57,212 bases of DNA from a virus, in IMG/VR virus record IMGVR_UViG_3300030106_004085, positions 1-57,212 of that record, one strand, 5' to 3'. The position numbers were made by a program, and so were the translations under genes. Shown piece after piece: positions 28,282 to 34,323 of the stretch. The notes under the pieces are model-generated. The model worked only from the letters and a program-made list of their open reading frames with translations, had not been told where the DNA came from and made no database searches. Numbering within the stretch: the stretch's first letter is position 1; each line of letters opens with the position of its first letter.

Positions 28282-29538
28282 TCATCCCCAGCCATCCCTT
28301 AAAACCCTCAAAGAGTTCTTTCCCATGATAGCCTCTAGCTGCTTGTTGCTATATCTAGGTATTCTCGGAGAGGACATCTCGCTTGCTATTCGATGAAATA
28401 CTCGCTGTATCTCACTCATATCCTCACAGTCGTCTGGTGGGTCTGTAAAGCCATCAAAGTCTGTTCCTAGCGCGGCAACTCCTATGCCTCCCACATCTAC
28501 CAAATGCCTGATAGTTTTTGCGACGTGATCTAATCCTAAGGATGTATGATGCGGAACGAGCCAGTAATTCATAAGAATAACGCCTACAACTCCGCCATTG
28601 TCTGCTATCCACTCTATCTCCCAGTCTTCCAGGTTGTACATGTTATTGTTTATCTCATATGCGCCTACATGAGATGCAATAACTCGCGATGTTGTTTTCG
28701 TTCTCTCTGCTATCTCATAAACCTCAGACCTTGCCATTGGTGTGCAATGAGCTACATCTACAATAATGCCGAGTTCAAAACACTTCTCAACAACCATTCT
28801 CCCTATAAGAGTTAGCCCTTCAGTAGTATCCCACCTGCCCAGCATTGATTTCCATCTGGCAAACTTCGACGTGTATTCAGGATACGGGAAAACCGGGCTG
28901 CTCAATATGTTTGGGTAGAAATGAGCCAGAGTAAGATAGGCTACGCCTCGCTGCTTGAAGTCAAGAAGATTAGCCATTACCTCTTGAAGTGCTTCTTCAT
29001 GAGGGGCGTTCTCAAAGTCATCCTTTTCTTTTCCGCAGAATTCGCCCTGAAGCGAATGCCCTCCTTCTACTGCGTGAACAATAGCCAGTGCATTATCTCT
29101 TTGAGCGTGTTTTATATCCTGGAAAGAACGGCAGATAGCGACAGGTCGATACCAATCCTCGTTTTTGTTCTCTAGGTTATGCTTAGCGGCCTGCTCCTCT
29201 ACATCTTCGATTGCGTTAATGGTTGCATCGTAATACGATTTAGCACCAAAGATGCGCTTCCATGCACGAGGGGCAAGCCACTTAAGCCAACGGATAGGCG
29301 GGATGTCGTCCTGCCACTCCACCTCGGGGACATATGCGACAGAAAGCGATACGTCAACACCGCCTTCTATCATCTTAGGAAAGTCGGCTCTGCTCGTCAG
29401 AGGAGAGAATCCACGACTAAAGATTCTCCTTTTATGGCGTTTAGATAAGTCTCTGTGAAACAGAGCCGACTTAAGCGAATAATGAGTATGCCAATCGACT
29501 AAGGCATACTTCTCTAGTTTATCTAGATCTCTTCTCAT
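28282..29538 (-). CDS. Peptidase M19 (membrane-dipeptidase-like) metallohydrolase, 418 aa
   Basis: It would cleave dipeptides using a binuclear metal centre. M19 family signatures appear in order: DWHTHYS at residues 15-21, HAVEGG near 165 (bridging Glu), LTLAHFYPN near 205, DVAHCTP near 265, ASHVGAYE near 290, and GTDFDGFT near 355. In the classic human enzyme the first motif is HxD. Here it is HxH, like other amidohydrolases, so one metal ligand is swapped. Length equals cellular enzymes. It overlaps the one-TM gene by 4 nt and stops 85 nt before the scaffold gene. An M19 enzyme is rare in phage. Candidate roles are cleavage of peptidoglycan-derived dipeptides at lysis or peptide turnover, both inferred. 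No signal peptide is seen. Confidence 0.85.
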   Translation of the reverse strand: MRRDLDKLEKYALVDWHTHYSLKSALFHRDLSKRHKRRIFSRGFSPLTSRADFPKMIEGGVDVSLSVAYVPEVEWQDDIPPIRWLKWLAPRAWKRIFGAKSYYDATINAIEDVEEQAAKHNLENKNEDWYRPVAICRSFQDIKHAQRDNALAIVHAVEGGHSLQGEFCGKEKDDFENAPHEEALQEVMANLLDFKQRGVAYLTLAHFYPNILSSPVFPYPEYTSKFARWKSMLGRWDTTEGLTLIGRMVVEKCFELGIIVDVAHCTPMARSEVYEIAERTKTTSRVIASHVGAYEINNNMYNLEDWEIEWIADNGGVVGVILMNYWLVPHHTSLGLDHVAKTIRHLVDVGGIGVAALGTDFDGFTDPPDDCEDMSEIQRVFHRIASEMSSPRIPRYSNKQLEAIMGKNSLRVLRDGWG

Positions 29539-29723
29539 ATTAAGGGGCCGCCACCGCCCGTGCTTCTGTTTAAGCTGTCTTGTAATTGGTGAAGCCAGTT
29601 ATACCATACATAGCTCTTCCAAAGCAAAACACCCATATAAATAGTTACCGCAGAAAAACAAATCGACCCAGTTGTCCAGAACAGATTCTGCATTCTGTTC
29701 TCACTCCTCTTCCTCTTACTCAT
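29535..29723 (-). CDS. One-TM small protein, 62 aa
   Basis: The ATG at 29721-29723 follows a good ribosome site (GAGGGAG). A basic N-terminus (SKRKRSENRM) precedes a hydrophobic helix at residues about 14-34, followed by an aromatic segment (SYVWYNWLHQL) and a Gly tail. N-in topology is predicted from the basic end. It lies between the phosphoesterase and the dipeptidase, overlapping the latter by 4 nt. It could be a holin-like or anchoring protein for the dipeptidase, but only the membrane segment is evident. Confidence 0.75.
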   Translation of the reverse strand: MSKRKRSENRMQNLFWTTGSICFSAVTIYMGVLLWKSYVWYNWLHQLQDSLNRSTGGGGPLI

Positions 29724-29733
29724 AACTCCCTCT

Positions 29734-30408
29734 CTATAATTGCATTGGCTCAAAAAAAGCATACTTGCCATCAATGACCACGCCGCAGCCAACTATCGGC
29801 TTTTGATTGAACTTCTTTCCATAGTTCATGGCCATGTTATCAACATCCAGTCCGCAACCTACGGACATACCAAAGATGATGAAATCGTTGTTCGCGAAAT
29901 AGGTGACGTTTGCTTGCCCGTGGAGATGTCCCTGTACCCATGACTTAAAATGCTCCTTAGCATTTTTAAGCGCGGCTCCTATGCCGCCCTTCCCTCTATC
30001 TCCATGAGCATACAGAACGCCATCTATTTCGTGTATCGCATACCTGGGCTTCCATTCCCACTTAGGTGTTTCCCATATATCTGAGTATTGCCTTATTAAT
30101 TCAGAAGGAATACCTATTGTAGTTGCCTTTCGCTTGGGCAAGCTATCGTGATTCCCCGTCATGACAACTGCTTTAGGAAACATCTTATACAGTTGGGCAA
30201 CCTGCTTCTTGGATTGTTCGTATTCATCGCGCGGCCCCATAGCATTGGGATCCTTTTCGTGATACGAAATTGCGCCCCAATCCACCACATCGCCAATGTG
30301 AACCACCGTGTCGCACTTCCAGGTCTTATATATATCCCTTAAGAAGTCAGGATAGTCGTCCCTCATCGCAGGAGCATGTGTGTCCCCTATTATCAGAACC
30401 CTCGCCAT
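29734..30408 (-). CDS. Calcineurin-like metallophosphoesterase, 224 aa
   Basis: All five family motifs are present in order: DTH (residues 9-11), GDVVDW near 40, GNHDS near 75, a YAHGDRG histidine near 125, and GHLHG near 150. Such enzymes hydrolyse phosphodiesters or phosphomonoesters with two metals, and phage versions include lambda-type phosphatases and cyclic-nucleotide or NAD-derived signal degraders. The sequence is close to full length with no insertion. It overlaps the HExxH gene by 62 nt and is followed 11 nt later by the one-TM gene. ATG at 30406-30408 is chosen because the upstream AGGGAGGGG ribosome site is close. The substrate is unknown. Confidence 0.88.
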   Translation of the reverse strand: MARVLIIGDTHAPAMRDDYPDFLRDIYKTWKCDTVVHIGDVVDWGAISYHEKDPNAMGPRDEYEQSKKQVAQLYKMFPKAVVMTGNHDSLPKRKATTIGIPSELIRQYSDIWETPKWEWKPRYAIHEIDGVLYAHGDRGKGGIGAALKNAKEHFKSWVQGHLHGQANVTYFANNDFIIFGMSVGCGLDVDNMAMNYGKKFNQKPIVGCGVVIDGKYAFFEPMQL

Positions 30409-30682
30409 CAACCCCTCCCTTTCTCCAGCCTAAAGCATAAAGAGCTTTAGACAAATCTATCGCACTGTCGTATACCCACTCTTCATCAAACATCTTGAAT
30501 GCAAGAGCATGGAGCATTTCGTGAATAGAAACCTCTAATTCCTCAACGCCCTTTAGTCGTTTGTCTATTAAGATCTCAGGGTTTTCTTTTTTCGGGTGGT
30601 CGCAGCTGCCTCTATTCTTTCGCATACGGGTATATCTAATAGAATAATCACACCCGTTGATAGAAACATTAATCTTTTTCAT
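30347..30682 (-). CDS. Small HExxH protein, putative minimal metalloprotease, 111 aa
   Basis: The core is SIHEMLHALAF, a HExxH zinc motif with the second half of a metzincin/gluzincin-like helix (about residues 53-63). A conserved acidic residue follows at FDEEWV. The N-terminal 35 residues are beta strands with Cys/Lys/Arg, and the C-terminus is Gly/Asp/Cys-rich (CSCDEG). Small HExxH proteins are common in phages, but substrates are unknown. The ATG at 30680-30682 lies only 7 nt from a perfect -10 box (30689-30694), with no ribosome site, so the message may be leaderless. It is the first gene of the divergent minus-strand transcript. Confidence 0.65.
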   Translation of the reverse strand: MKKINVSINGCDYSIRYTRMRKNRGSCDHPKKENPEILIDKRLKGVEELEVSIHEMLHALAFKMFDEEWVYDSAIDLSKALYALGWRKGGVDGEGSDNRGHTCSCDEGRLS

Positions 30683-30688
30683 TTTTTT

Positions 30689-30694
30689 ATTATA
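30689..30694 (-). promoter_or_regulatory. Perfect TATAAT -10 box, minus strand
   Basis: On the minus strand TATAAT occurs 7-12 nt before the ATG of the HExxH gene. The -35 region is weak (TTTGGT at about 16 nt spacing). Initiation would place the transcript start at or next to the ATG. Confidence 0.55.
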
Positions 30695-30702
30695 CAAAAA
30701 GC

Positions 30703-30730
30703 TTGATTAAACCAAAGAATGATTTATTCT
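30703..30730 (+). promoter_or_regulatory. Divergent early promoter, plus strand
   Basis: TTGATT (30703-30708) and TATTCT (30725-30730) with a 16-nt spacer, each matching consensus in four of six positions, face the early genes. It is divergent from the minus-strand promoter. Confidence 0.5.
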
Positions 30731-30738
30731 AAAGATCT

Positions 30739-30989
30739 CCTCACTTGGGGGTGGCTCGTAAATCTCCGAATAGCGAGTCGCCCCCTCCCCTCGTAACTCC
30801 GCCAGCGCAATACACGACTAAAGAACTGCTGGGAGTGAGCCTGTTTCGCAAACGGGAGTGTTCCCCAGTCTCACCTGTAATACAATATAGGTGGGAGCCT
30901 GAGTTACCTACGGACTTACCCCTGAAATCGTTTCAGTGGTAGCCCCCGTAGCCCTTATCTCTGAGTCGGGGTGCGCGCTTGAGAGGACA
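30739..30989 (+). ncRNA. Structured leader or noncoding RNA before the first early gene
   Basis: About 250 nt without a gene can fold into four successive stem-loops. These are a 12-bp stem with G-U pairs at 30747-30785; a bulged stem (30825-30869) topped by a 7-bp CGC-loop hairpin (30840-30856); a 5-bp hairpin at 30872-30893; and a long imperfect stem from CTACGG (30908) to CCGTAG (30951) with the dispersed palindrome as its tip. It could be a small RNA, a regulated leader, or part of an origin. Confidence 0.45.
30922..30936. promoter_or_regulatory. Dispersed palindrome copy 4 (CTGAAATCGTTTCAG), intergenic
   Basis: An exact palindrome forming the tip of the 30908-30951 stem in the early leader, 60 nt before the first early ATG. 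Its flanks (CCC before, TGGT after) agree with the extended consensus. It may be an operator for the early operon. Confidence 0.8.
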
Positions 30990-30995
30990 CCATTC

Positions 30996-31274
30996 ATGAA
31001 AAAGTATTACGTACTTGAAGAAGAATATGGACGTGGGCCTATTAAAGGTGATGTGTTTGTCTGGGAGGGTGAGTATTGGAACAATACCGCTAATTCAACC
31101 AAACCTGAACTGCTAGTACGCTATTTGTATGACTTCGATGGCTTTTTCTTTATTGTCCCAAGAAGTGATCTGGTAGAATTTGTTTCTGAAAGAGAGCTTG
31201 AAGACCCTGATAAATACCACGATCACCCAGCAGACGGTAGAAAAATCTGGAACGTGTTCATTGAGAGGATGTAA
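30996..31274 (+). CDS. First early gene, 92 aa, unknown
   Basis: The function is unknown. ATG at 30996 is chosen because GAGAGGA lies 8-14 nt upstream; an in-frame extension upstream would run into the palindrome. The sequence is a small mixed alpha/beta protein, rich in aromatic and acidic residues, with strands KKYYVLEEEYG, DVFVWEGEYW and FFFIVPRSDLVEF. The pattern resembles a small SH3-like or signalling-type fold, but no family was recognised. It shares its stop with the next start (TAATG-type, 1-nt overlap), showing coupled translation. Confidence 0.75.
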   Translation: MKKYYVLEEEYGRGPIKGDVFVWEGEYWNNTANSTKPELLVRYLYDFDGFFFIVPRSDLVEFVSERELEDPDKYHDHPADGRKIWNVFIERM

Positions 31275-31522
31275 TGAGCAAAGTAAACTGTGAAGGATGC
31301 CTGTATTGGGACTCGAAAGAGGATGAAAGCGGTTGGGGAGTGTGTATGTTAACCTCTCCTGAAGCTCATGAAACGCTAAACAAGCAAGTCTTGTATATCG
31401 CTAAAGTAGAAAACGGAGAAGATCTCTGGATTCCTTTAGAAGAAACCGAAAAGTTCACAGCTTTCCTCCACACAAGAAAGGATTATGGTTGTGTACAATA
31501 CGAACACAGCGACTTGCAATAG
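31274..31522 (+). CDS. Small cysteine-pair protein, 82 aa
   Basis: The function is unknown. A CxxC pair (CEGC, residues 5-8) and a third Cys (WGVC, about residue 22) suggest zinc or metal binding. The rest is mixed, with a helix-forming SPEAHETLNKQVLYIAKVENG segment split over residues 27-46. It overlaps the upstream gene by 1 nt and the downstream gene by 38 nt. Small cysteine proteins of this kind are common in early phage regions. Confidence 0.7.
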   Translation: MSKVNCEGCLYWDSKEDESGWGVCMLTSPEAHETLNKQVLYIAKVENGEDLWIPLEETEKFTAFLHTRKDYGCVQYEHSDLQ

Positions 31523-31826
31523 TTGCGGAAGCAAAAACCTTAGGCGATACAAAGTCGCATTTGGAAATAATCCATTAAAACGATACCTTCAATGCTTAGA
31601 GTGTGCCTGGAGCAAACAATTGACAAGACCTGAACCACCAAAGCACTACGATCAAGGCATACAGCCATGGGATGTAATCGACGCATGGAACCTAGACTTC
31701 TGGGAAGGCAACGCAATCAAGTACATTTGCCGAGCAGGTAAGAAAGATGGTAATACAGCAGTCGAAGATTACAAAAAAGCAATCACATATCTTGAAGAAT
31801 GTGTAAGGAGAGCTTCCATTGATTGA
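31485..31826 (+). CDS. Zinc-ribbon plus DUF3310-type protein, 113 aa
   Basis: Residues 1-42 hold a zinc ribbon (CNSC at 11-14, CLEC at 37-40). Residues about 53-108 match the small phage domain DUF3310: HYDQG...PWDVIDAW, then FWEGNAIKYICRAGKKDGN and EDYKKAITYLEECV. The domain is widespread in phages with no settled function; the helical, Trp- and Lys-rich pattern is diagnostic. The start overlaps the previous gene by 38 nt and has an AAAGGA site. Confidence 0.75.
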   Translation: MVVYNTNTATCNSCGSKNLRRYKVAFGNNPLKRYLQCLECAWSKQLTRPEPPKHYDQGIQPWDVIDAWNLDFWEGNAIKYICRAGKKDGNTAVEDYKKAITYLEECVRRASID

Positions 31827-31935
31827 CTTCCTAATCAAAACACCAGCAGTATTCCTACTTTTCGCAGCGTCAATGGTCTTCTTCATGATCCAATTAAGGG
31901 CATACAACGAACTGCAGCAGAAGTTCAAAGAGTAA
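31819..31935 (+). CDS. 38-aa single-TM protein (TTG start)
   Basis: A TTG start at 31819 follows AAGGAG (31805-31810) by 8 nt. The product begins IDFLIKTPAVFLLF and continues through one hydrophobic helix (residues about 7-25) to a charged tail (ELQQKFKE). It overlaps the DUF3310 gene by 8 nt. It is probably a membrane peptide; the function is unknown. Confidence 0.65.
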   Translation: MIDFLIKTPAVFLLFAASMVFFMIQLRAYNELQQKFKE

Positions 31936-31956
31936 TTAAGCAGAGAGAGAAAGCAA

Positions 31957-32190
31957 ATGAGCAAAGTAGAGAAGTTACCACGAAGAGCAAAGGTAAGAAT
32001 AGCCTATAACCTCCTAGAATCATCCAAGGTTATATGTCAAACACTTGAAGCAGTAAGCACTGTATACCTGGGAACAGAAGATGACGACTCCCTGTTCGTA
32101 ACTGAAGCACTGTTATACGCAAGATCACTACAAAAGACCCTACAGGACATGAGCGATAAGAATGGCAGACCCAAGACTATTTCTGAGTAA
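31957..32190 (+). CDS. Small helical protein, 77 aa
   Basis: The function is unknown. It is almost entirely alpha-helical and charged, with Arg/Lys at the start (RRAKVRIAYNLLESSKV) and heptad-like spacing. Start ATG has an AGAGAG site 10 nt upstream. It overlaps the next gene by 29 nt. Its partner gene at 32162 has a similar helical pattern, so the two may be paralogous or act as a pair. Confidence 0.65.
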   Translation: MSKVEKLPRRAKVRIAYNLLESSKVICQTLEAVSTVYLGTEDDDSLFVTEALLYARSLQKTLQDMSDKNGRPKTISE

Positions 32191-32365
32191 CATGCGATAT
32201 GCCAAAAGCGCACTAGAAGCAGCCGCAAATATACTTCAACAAGACCCCGAAAGAGCAGAAAACCAAGAATTATCTGCTATCTGCATAAGCATCGGGGAGA
32301 AAGCTCGCGTCCTATCTAATATGCTGGGCGAAGAAGAGAAGCTGATTATAGAGAAATATAGCTAA
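32162..32365 (+). CDS. Small helical protein, 67 aa
   Basis: The function is unknown. It forms two amphipathic helices (YAKSALEAAANILQQDPERA and SAICISIGEKARVLSNMLGEE). The layout and the spacing of Ala/Leu/Glu resemble the upstream 77-aa gene, which it overlaps by 29 nt. It ends 1 nt before the convergent minus-strand gene at 32367, and no terminator is visible between them. Confidence 0.65.
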   Translation: MADPRLFLSNMRYAKSALEAAANILQQDPERAENQELSAICISIGEKARVLSNMLGEEEKLIIEKYS

Positions 32366-32366
32366 A

Positions 32367-32822
32367 TTAGCCCGCATACGGAGGAATGCTCCGCCTTTCT
32401 CTCTCAAGGCCTTCCTGGAGACCCCTGATCTCTGCTTGCCTCATTTGTTGATTGTGCAGCCTCTGCTGTTCCCTGAGGTCTCTATCGGCCTGCTCAGCCT
32501 GTTCTCGTTGAATTCCGGTTAAATCCATTGCGTCTTGGTTCATCATTTGCTGGTCGTAACTGCCACTCCACTCATCCTTGGGCCAGCCAGGGTTAGGCCA
32601 AGATGTGGTTGGCTTCATTGGGGGTGTATCAACGCGATTTGAACCAGGAACCGGTGGCATTACCTGTGGATTAAGAGCTTCTTCTAGCGGGCCTCTCATA
32701 TCGCTAGTATCAAAAGGATTGCTAGGGGCTCTCTGTTTCAGCGGCGGAAGCCTCGGCGACTTAAACGGACTGTTATCTTGTCCAACTCCAGAGTTCCATT
32801 TTCGATCTTGATAGTTCTTCAC
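32367..32822 (-). CDS. Isolated minus-strand Q-rich protein, 151 aa
   Basis: The GTG at 32820-32822 is chosen since AAGGAG lies 6 nt upstream; a longer frame would lack a site. Residues 1-95 are Pro/Ser/Gly-rich. From about residue 95 a charged, Gln-rich coiled-coil-like helix runs to the end (QREQAEQADRDLREQQRL...). The style resembles the Q-rich virion proteins, so it may be a virion or late protein transcribed from its own promoter within the early region. The promoter's -35 overlaps the palindrome copy at 32873. A strong second ribosome site with a 23-codon upstream frame precedes it. Confidence 0.7.
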   Translation of the reverse strand: MKNYQDRKWNSGVGQDNSPFKSPRLPPLKQRAPSNPFDTSDMRGPLEEALNPQVMPPVPGSNRVDTPPMKPTTSWPNPGWPKDEWSGSYDQQMMNQDAMDLTGIQREQAEQADRDLREQQRLHNQQMRQAEIRGLQEGLERERRSIPPYAG

Positions 32823-32844
32823 CGTATTCTCCTTGGTTTTGCAT
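32773..32844 (-). CDS. Upstream ORF of 23 codons ahead of the 151-aa gene
   Basis: Minus strand: a CAGGAGG ribosome site lies 5 nt from an ATG (32842-32844) in another frame, and the frame ends at 32773. The product would begin MQNQGEYGEE. It overlaps the GTG start of the 151-aa gene, so it could control that gene's translation or be a true micropeptide. Confidence 0.4.
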   Translation of the reverse strand: MQNQGEYGEELSRSKMELWSWTR

Positions 32845-32858
32845 TGCTTTACCTCCTG

Positions 32859-32887
32859 ATTATACACGACCACTGAAATCATTTCAG
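32859..32887 (-). promoter_or_regulatory. Promoter with embedded palindrome operator (copy 5)
   Basis: On the minus strand -10 TATAAT (plus 32859-32864) is 17 nt from CTGAAA (plus 32882-32887) as -35, and that hexamer is the right arm of the palindrome CTGAAATCATTTCAG (32873-32887). A protein bound here would cover the -35. The site supports the idea that the repeat is an operator. Confidence 0.6.
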
Positions 32888-33193
32888 GGGCTGCCGAATC
32901 AAACTCTACCAAAAAACAATTCCACGTTGATTTCGAGCGGTATCAGGCGGCCTTTTTACGCCTTTTGGCCTATAGGGGTGAAAAAATCTGTGAGTGGGAC
33001 GTAATATAGTGTGTTCGCAGTTGGGGGGCAAGGCGGGGGCTATTGCCGAGTCAAACAAATTCCCTAGCACGAGGGTACGCCCTGCACGTTCTTTTCTCAC
33101 CATCTCGGTCAATGAGACGGGCACACCTACCCGACTGAAGTCGGGCGAGGAGATGCCCGCACATTAACCTTTTAACGACATAGGAGATACATT
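32888..33193 (+). other. Gene-free structured region before the 33194 gene
   Basis: No convincing gene is seen in these 300 bases. It is rich in short inverted repeats: AGGCG/CGCCT (32945-32963), GGCAA/TTGCC (about 33029-33049), and a nested pair CGGGCA/TGCCCG (33118-33159) enclosing CCCGAC-TGAA-GTCGGG. It probably contains the promoter and leader of the next gene and may host an origin or small RNA. Confidence 0.4.
33118..33159 (+). ncRNA. Nested stem-loop in the 5' leader of the 33194 gene
   Basis: Outer stem CGGGCA (33118-33123) with TGCCCG (33154-33159); inner perfect 6-bp hairpin CCCGAC-TGAA-GTCGGG (33130-33145). It lies 35 nt before the 33194 ATG and may modulate or stabilise the message. 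Confidence 0.45.
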
Positions 33194-33838
33194 ATGTCAA
33201 CCCAAAGTAAACCCCAGATGAAACTATCCGCACAGCCTAAGCTAAGCTACACACAGCTAGAGCAACGTAAGGCAAAGGCCACCCGCATACCGAAAGGGCA
33301 TAGTCACGAGGCTGTGCTATCCGGCAGTGCTGAGGTCGTTGATGTCCCGCTGACTGATGGCGAGGGCAGGCTTCAGCTCCAGTACGTTGTCGATGGGGAG
33401 GTTCAGTTCAAGAAGCCCGTGCAGGTGCGTGGTGGCAAGACCTACCTGTATCCGCATACCCCATTCGCTACTGACGACCAGCTGAAGGCTCAGTTCGTAC
33501 CCACCGTGTTCCTCTCCGTTAGCGGTACAAAGCCGGAGACTACGAGGATAACGCTTGAGTATGTCGAGGGCGAGCACCTAGCAACTGGCGACGTATTTGA
33601 AGTGGCGTGTGAGATGGGCACATTCGTGGACACTGCGGGGACTATGGAGTTCATCGGAGTGGACGATTGTGCTGGCAACCAGTACCTAGACCACATCAAA
33701 GATATGCTTGTGTTCATGGGTATCACATCGCACACTCTTGGTGTCGAAGATACCATGGAGTGGATGGTTGCTAACAAGCGAATCGTAATGGTAACTGATG
33801 GAGGCATGGCTGGTAACACGCTGAAATCTGTACTGTAA
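33194..33838 (+). CDS. Early protein, 214 aa, unknown
   Basis: The function is unknown. It has a strong AGGAG site. The N-terminal 55 residues are basic (Lys/Gln-rich); the rest is mixed alpha/beta. The C-terminal part includes LDHIKDMLVFMGIT and a VANKRIVMVTDGGMAG strand-loop. The gene carries its own leader structure and is followed 10 nt later by a perfect terminator (33849-33883), so it is a one-gene transcription unit. Codons look more G/C-rich at third positions than those of the small genes nearby, as expected for high expression. It may be an early host-takeover or DNA-binding protein, but this is inference. Confidence 0.7.
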   Translation: MSTQSKPQMKLSAQPKLSYTQLEQRKAKATRIPKGHSHEAVLSGSAEVVDVPLTDGEGRLQLQYVVDGEVQFKKPVQVRGGKTYLYPHTPFATDDQLKAQFVPTVFLSVSGTKPETTRITLEYVEGEHLATGDVFEVACEMGTFVDTAGTMEFIGVDDCAGNQYLDHIKDMLVFMGITSHTLGVEDTMEWMVANKRIVMVTDGGMAGNTLKSVL

Positions 33839-33848
33839 ACAGGTTCAA

Positions 33849-33883
33849 GGCACAGGCATCTAACGGTGTCTGTGTCTTTTTTT
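33849..33883 (+). terminator. Intrinsic terminator after the 33194 gene
   Basis: A 12-bp stem with G-U pairs (GGCACAGGCATC with GGTGTCTGTGTC), a 4-nt loop and seven T bases immediately follow the stop codon by about 10 nt. It cleanly ends the one-gene transcript. Confidence 0.9.
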
Positions 33884-33897
33884 ATCTTCACCAGAGA

Positions 33898-33942
33898 GCT
33901 ATCAACTGGGGGGAATTCTTAACGTGTTCTTCACATTGGTAG
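33898..33942 (+). other. Second stem-loop after the 33849 terminator
   Basis: AGCTATCAA pairs with TTGGTAGCT (9 bp with one G-U) over a 27-nt loop, followed by a T-rich ACTTTTATTTTC. It could be a weak second terminator or part of the leader of element A. Confidence 0.35.
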
Positions 33943-33968
33943 CTACTTTTATTTTCTAGGAGGGGTCA

Positions 33969-33998
33969 ATGTATATACCATCCGTTAGCAGAGTCTGA
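33969..33998 (+). CDS. Leader peptide A, 9 codons
   Basis: AGGAGGGG at 33958-33965 lies 5 nt from an ATG (33969) whose frame encodes MYIPSVSRV and stops at TGA 33996-33998, inside the 5' arm of stem-loop element A. Position and strength suggest a regulatory leader peptide, though no codon bias for one amino acid is seen. Confidence 0.45.
   Translation: MYIPSVSRV
33979..33990 (+). repeat. 12-mer CATCCGTTAGCA, copy 1
   Basis: An identical 12-mer appears at 35209-35220. Both lie in intergenic promoter-like regions, directly after a TATAC or ATACAT box, so they may mark the first transcribed bases of two related promoters. Confidence 0.5.
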
Positions 33999-34046
33999 CA
34001 AAAACCCCTACTCCCTCGTTCCTCGGGATTAGAAATTTTTGCAGAC
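33993..34046 (+). ncRNA. Stem-loop element A
   Basis: Arms GTCTG-A-CAAAAA (33993-34004) and TTTTTGCAGAC (34036-34046) pair with one bulged A. The loop contains CTCCCTCGTTCCTCG, found unchanged in element B. It ends at the ribosome site of the 35-aa gene. The outer base pairs differ from element B but still pair, which argues for a conserved RNA structure. Confidence 0.6.
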
Positions 34047-34059
34047 TTAGGAGACAGAA

Positions 34060-34167
34060 ATGAGTGCAGAGCAAGAACACTTTATCATGTTCGTATTAGT
34101 ACCAGCTATCATCGGAGTGGCTGCGTTAATCAGCTTGATATACAAGAAACTACAGGGAGATCGGTGA
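34060..34167 (+). CDS. 35-aa single-TM protein
   Basis: The ATG follows AGGAG by 6 nt. After an acidic start (MSAEQEHF) comes one strong hydrophobic helix (residues about 9-28) and a basic tail (YKKLQGDR). The pattern predicts N-out/C-in insertion by the positive-inside rule. It is flanked by elements A and B, suggesting tight control. The function is unknown; small membrane peptides here may affect the host membrane or superinfection. Confidence 0.65.
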   Translation: MSAEQEHFIMFVLVPAIIGVAALISLIYKKLQGDR

Positions 34168-34241
34168 TGTCTAGTGTGTACAGCACCCTGACAAAAACCC
34201 TTTCTCCCTCGTTCCTCGCTCGTCAGTTTTTTGCAGGGTGA
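34167..34241 (+). CDS. Leader peptide B, 24 codons, overlapping stem-loop element B
   Basis: The ATG overlaps the TGA of the 35-aa gene (TGATG). The frame of 24 codons ends with TGA 34239-34241 inside the 3' arm of element B, so translating ribosomes would open the stem. The product begins MSSVYSTLTK. Whether it is a peptide or only a regulatory frame cannot be decided here. Confidence 0.4.
   Translation: MSSVYSTLTKTLSPSFLARQFFAG
34184..34240 (+). ncRNA. Stem-loop element B
   Basis: Arms CACCCTG-A-CAAAAA (34184-34196) and TTTTTTGCAGGGTG (34227-34240). The loop repeats the conserved CTCCCTCGTTCCTCG. An alternative pairing CTGAC (34188-34192) with GTCAG (34222-34226), directly before six T bases, would form a terminator-like hairpin, so the two folds are mutually exclusive. 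Confidence 0.6.
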
Positions 34242-34323
34242 GAGGACTAACAGAATCAGATTGATGGCATGTCGTCATCAGTCACTTTCATTAACGCCAT
34301 TTATAATCATAAGGAGATTCAAC

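Noticed and set aside
32906-33124. 72-codon minus-strand frame in the structured spacer
   Set aside because: No ribosome site, no promoter and a composition set by GC-rich hairpins; it does not look like a protein.
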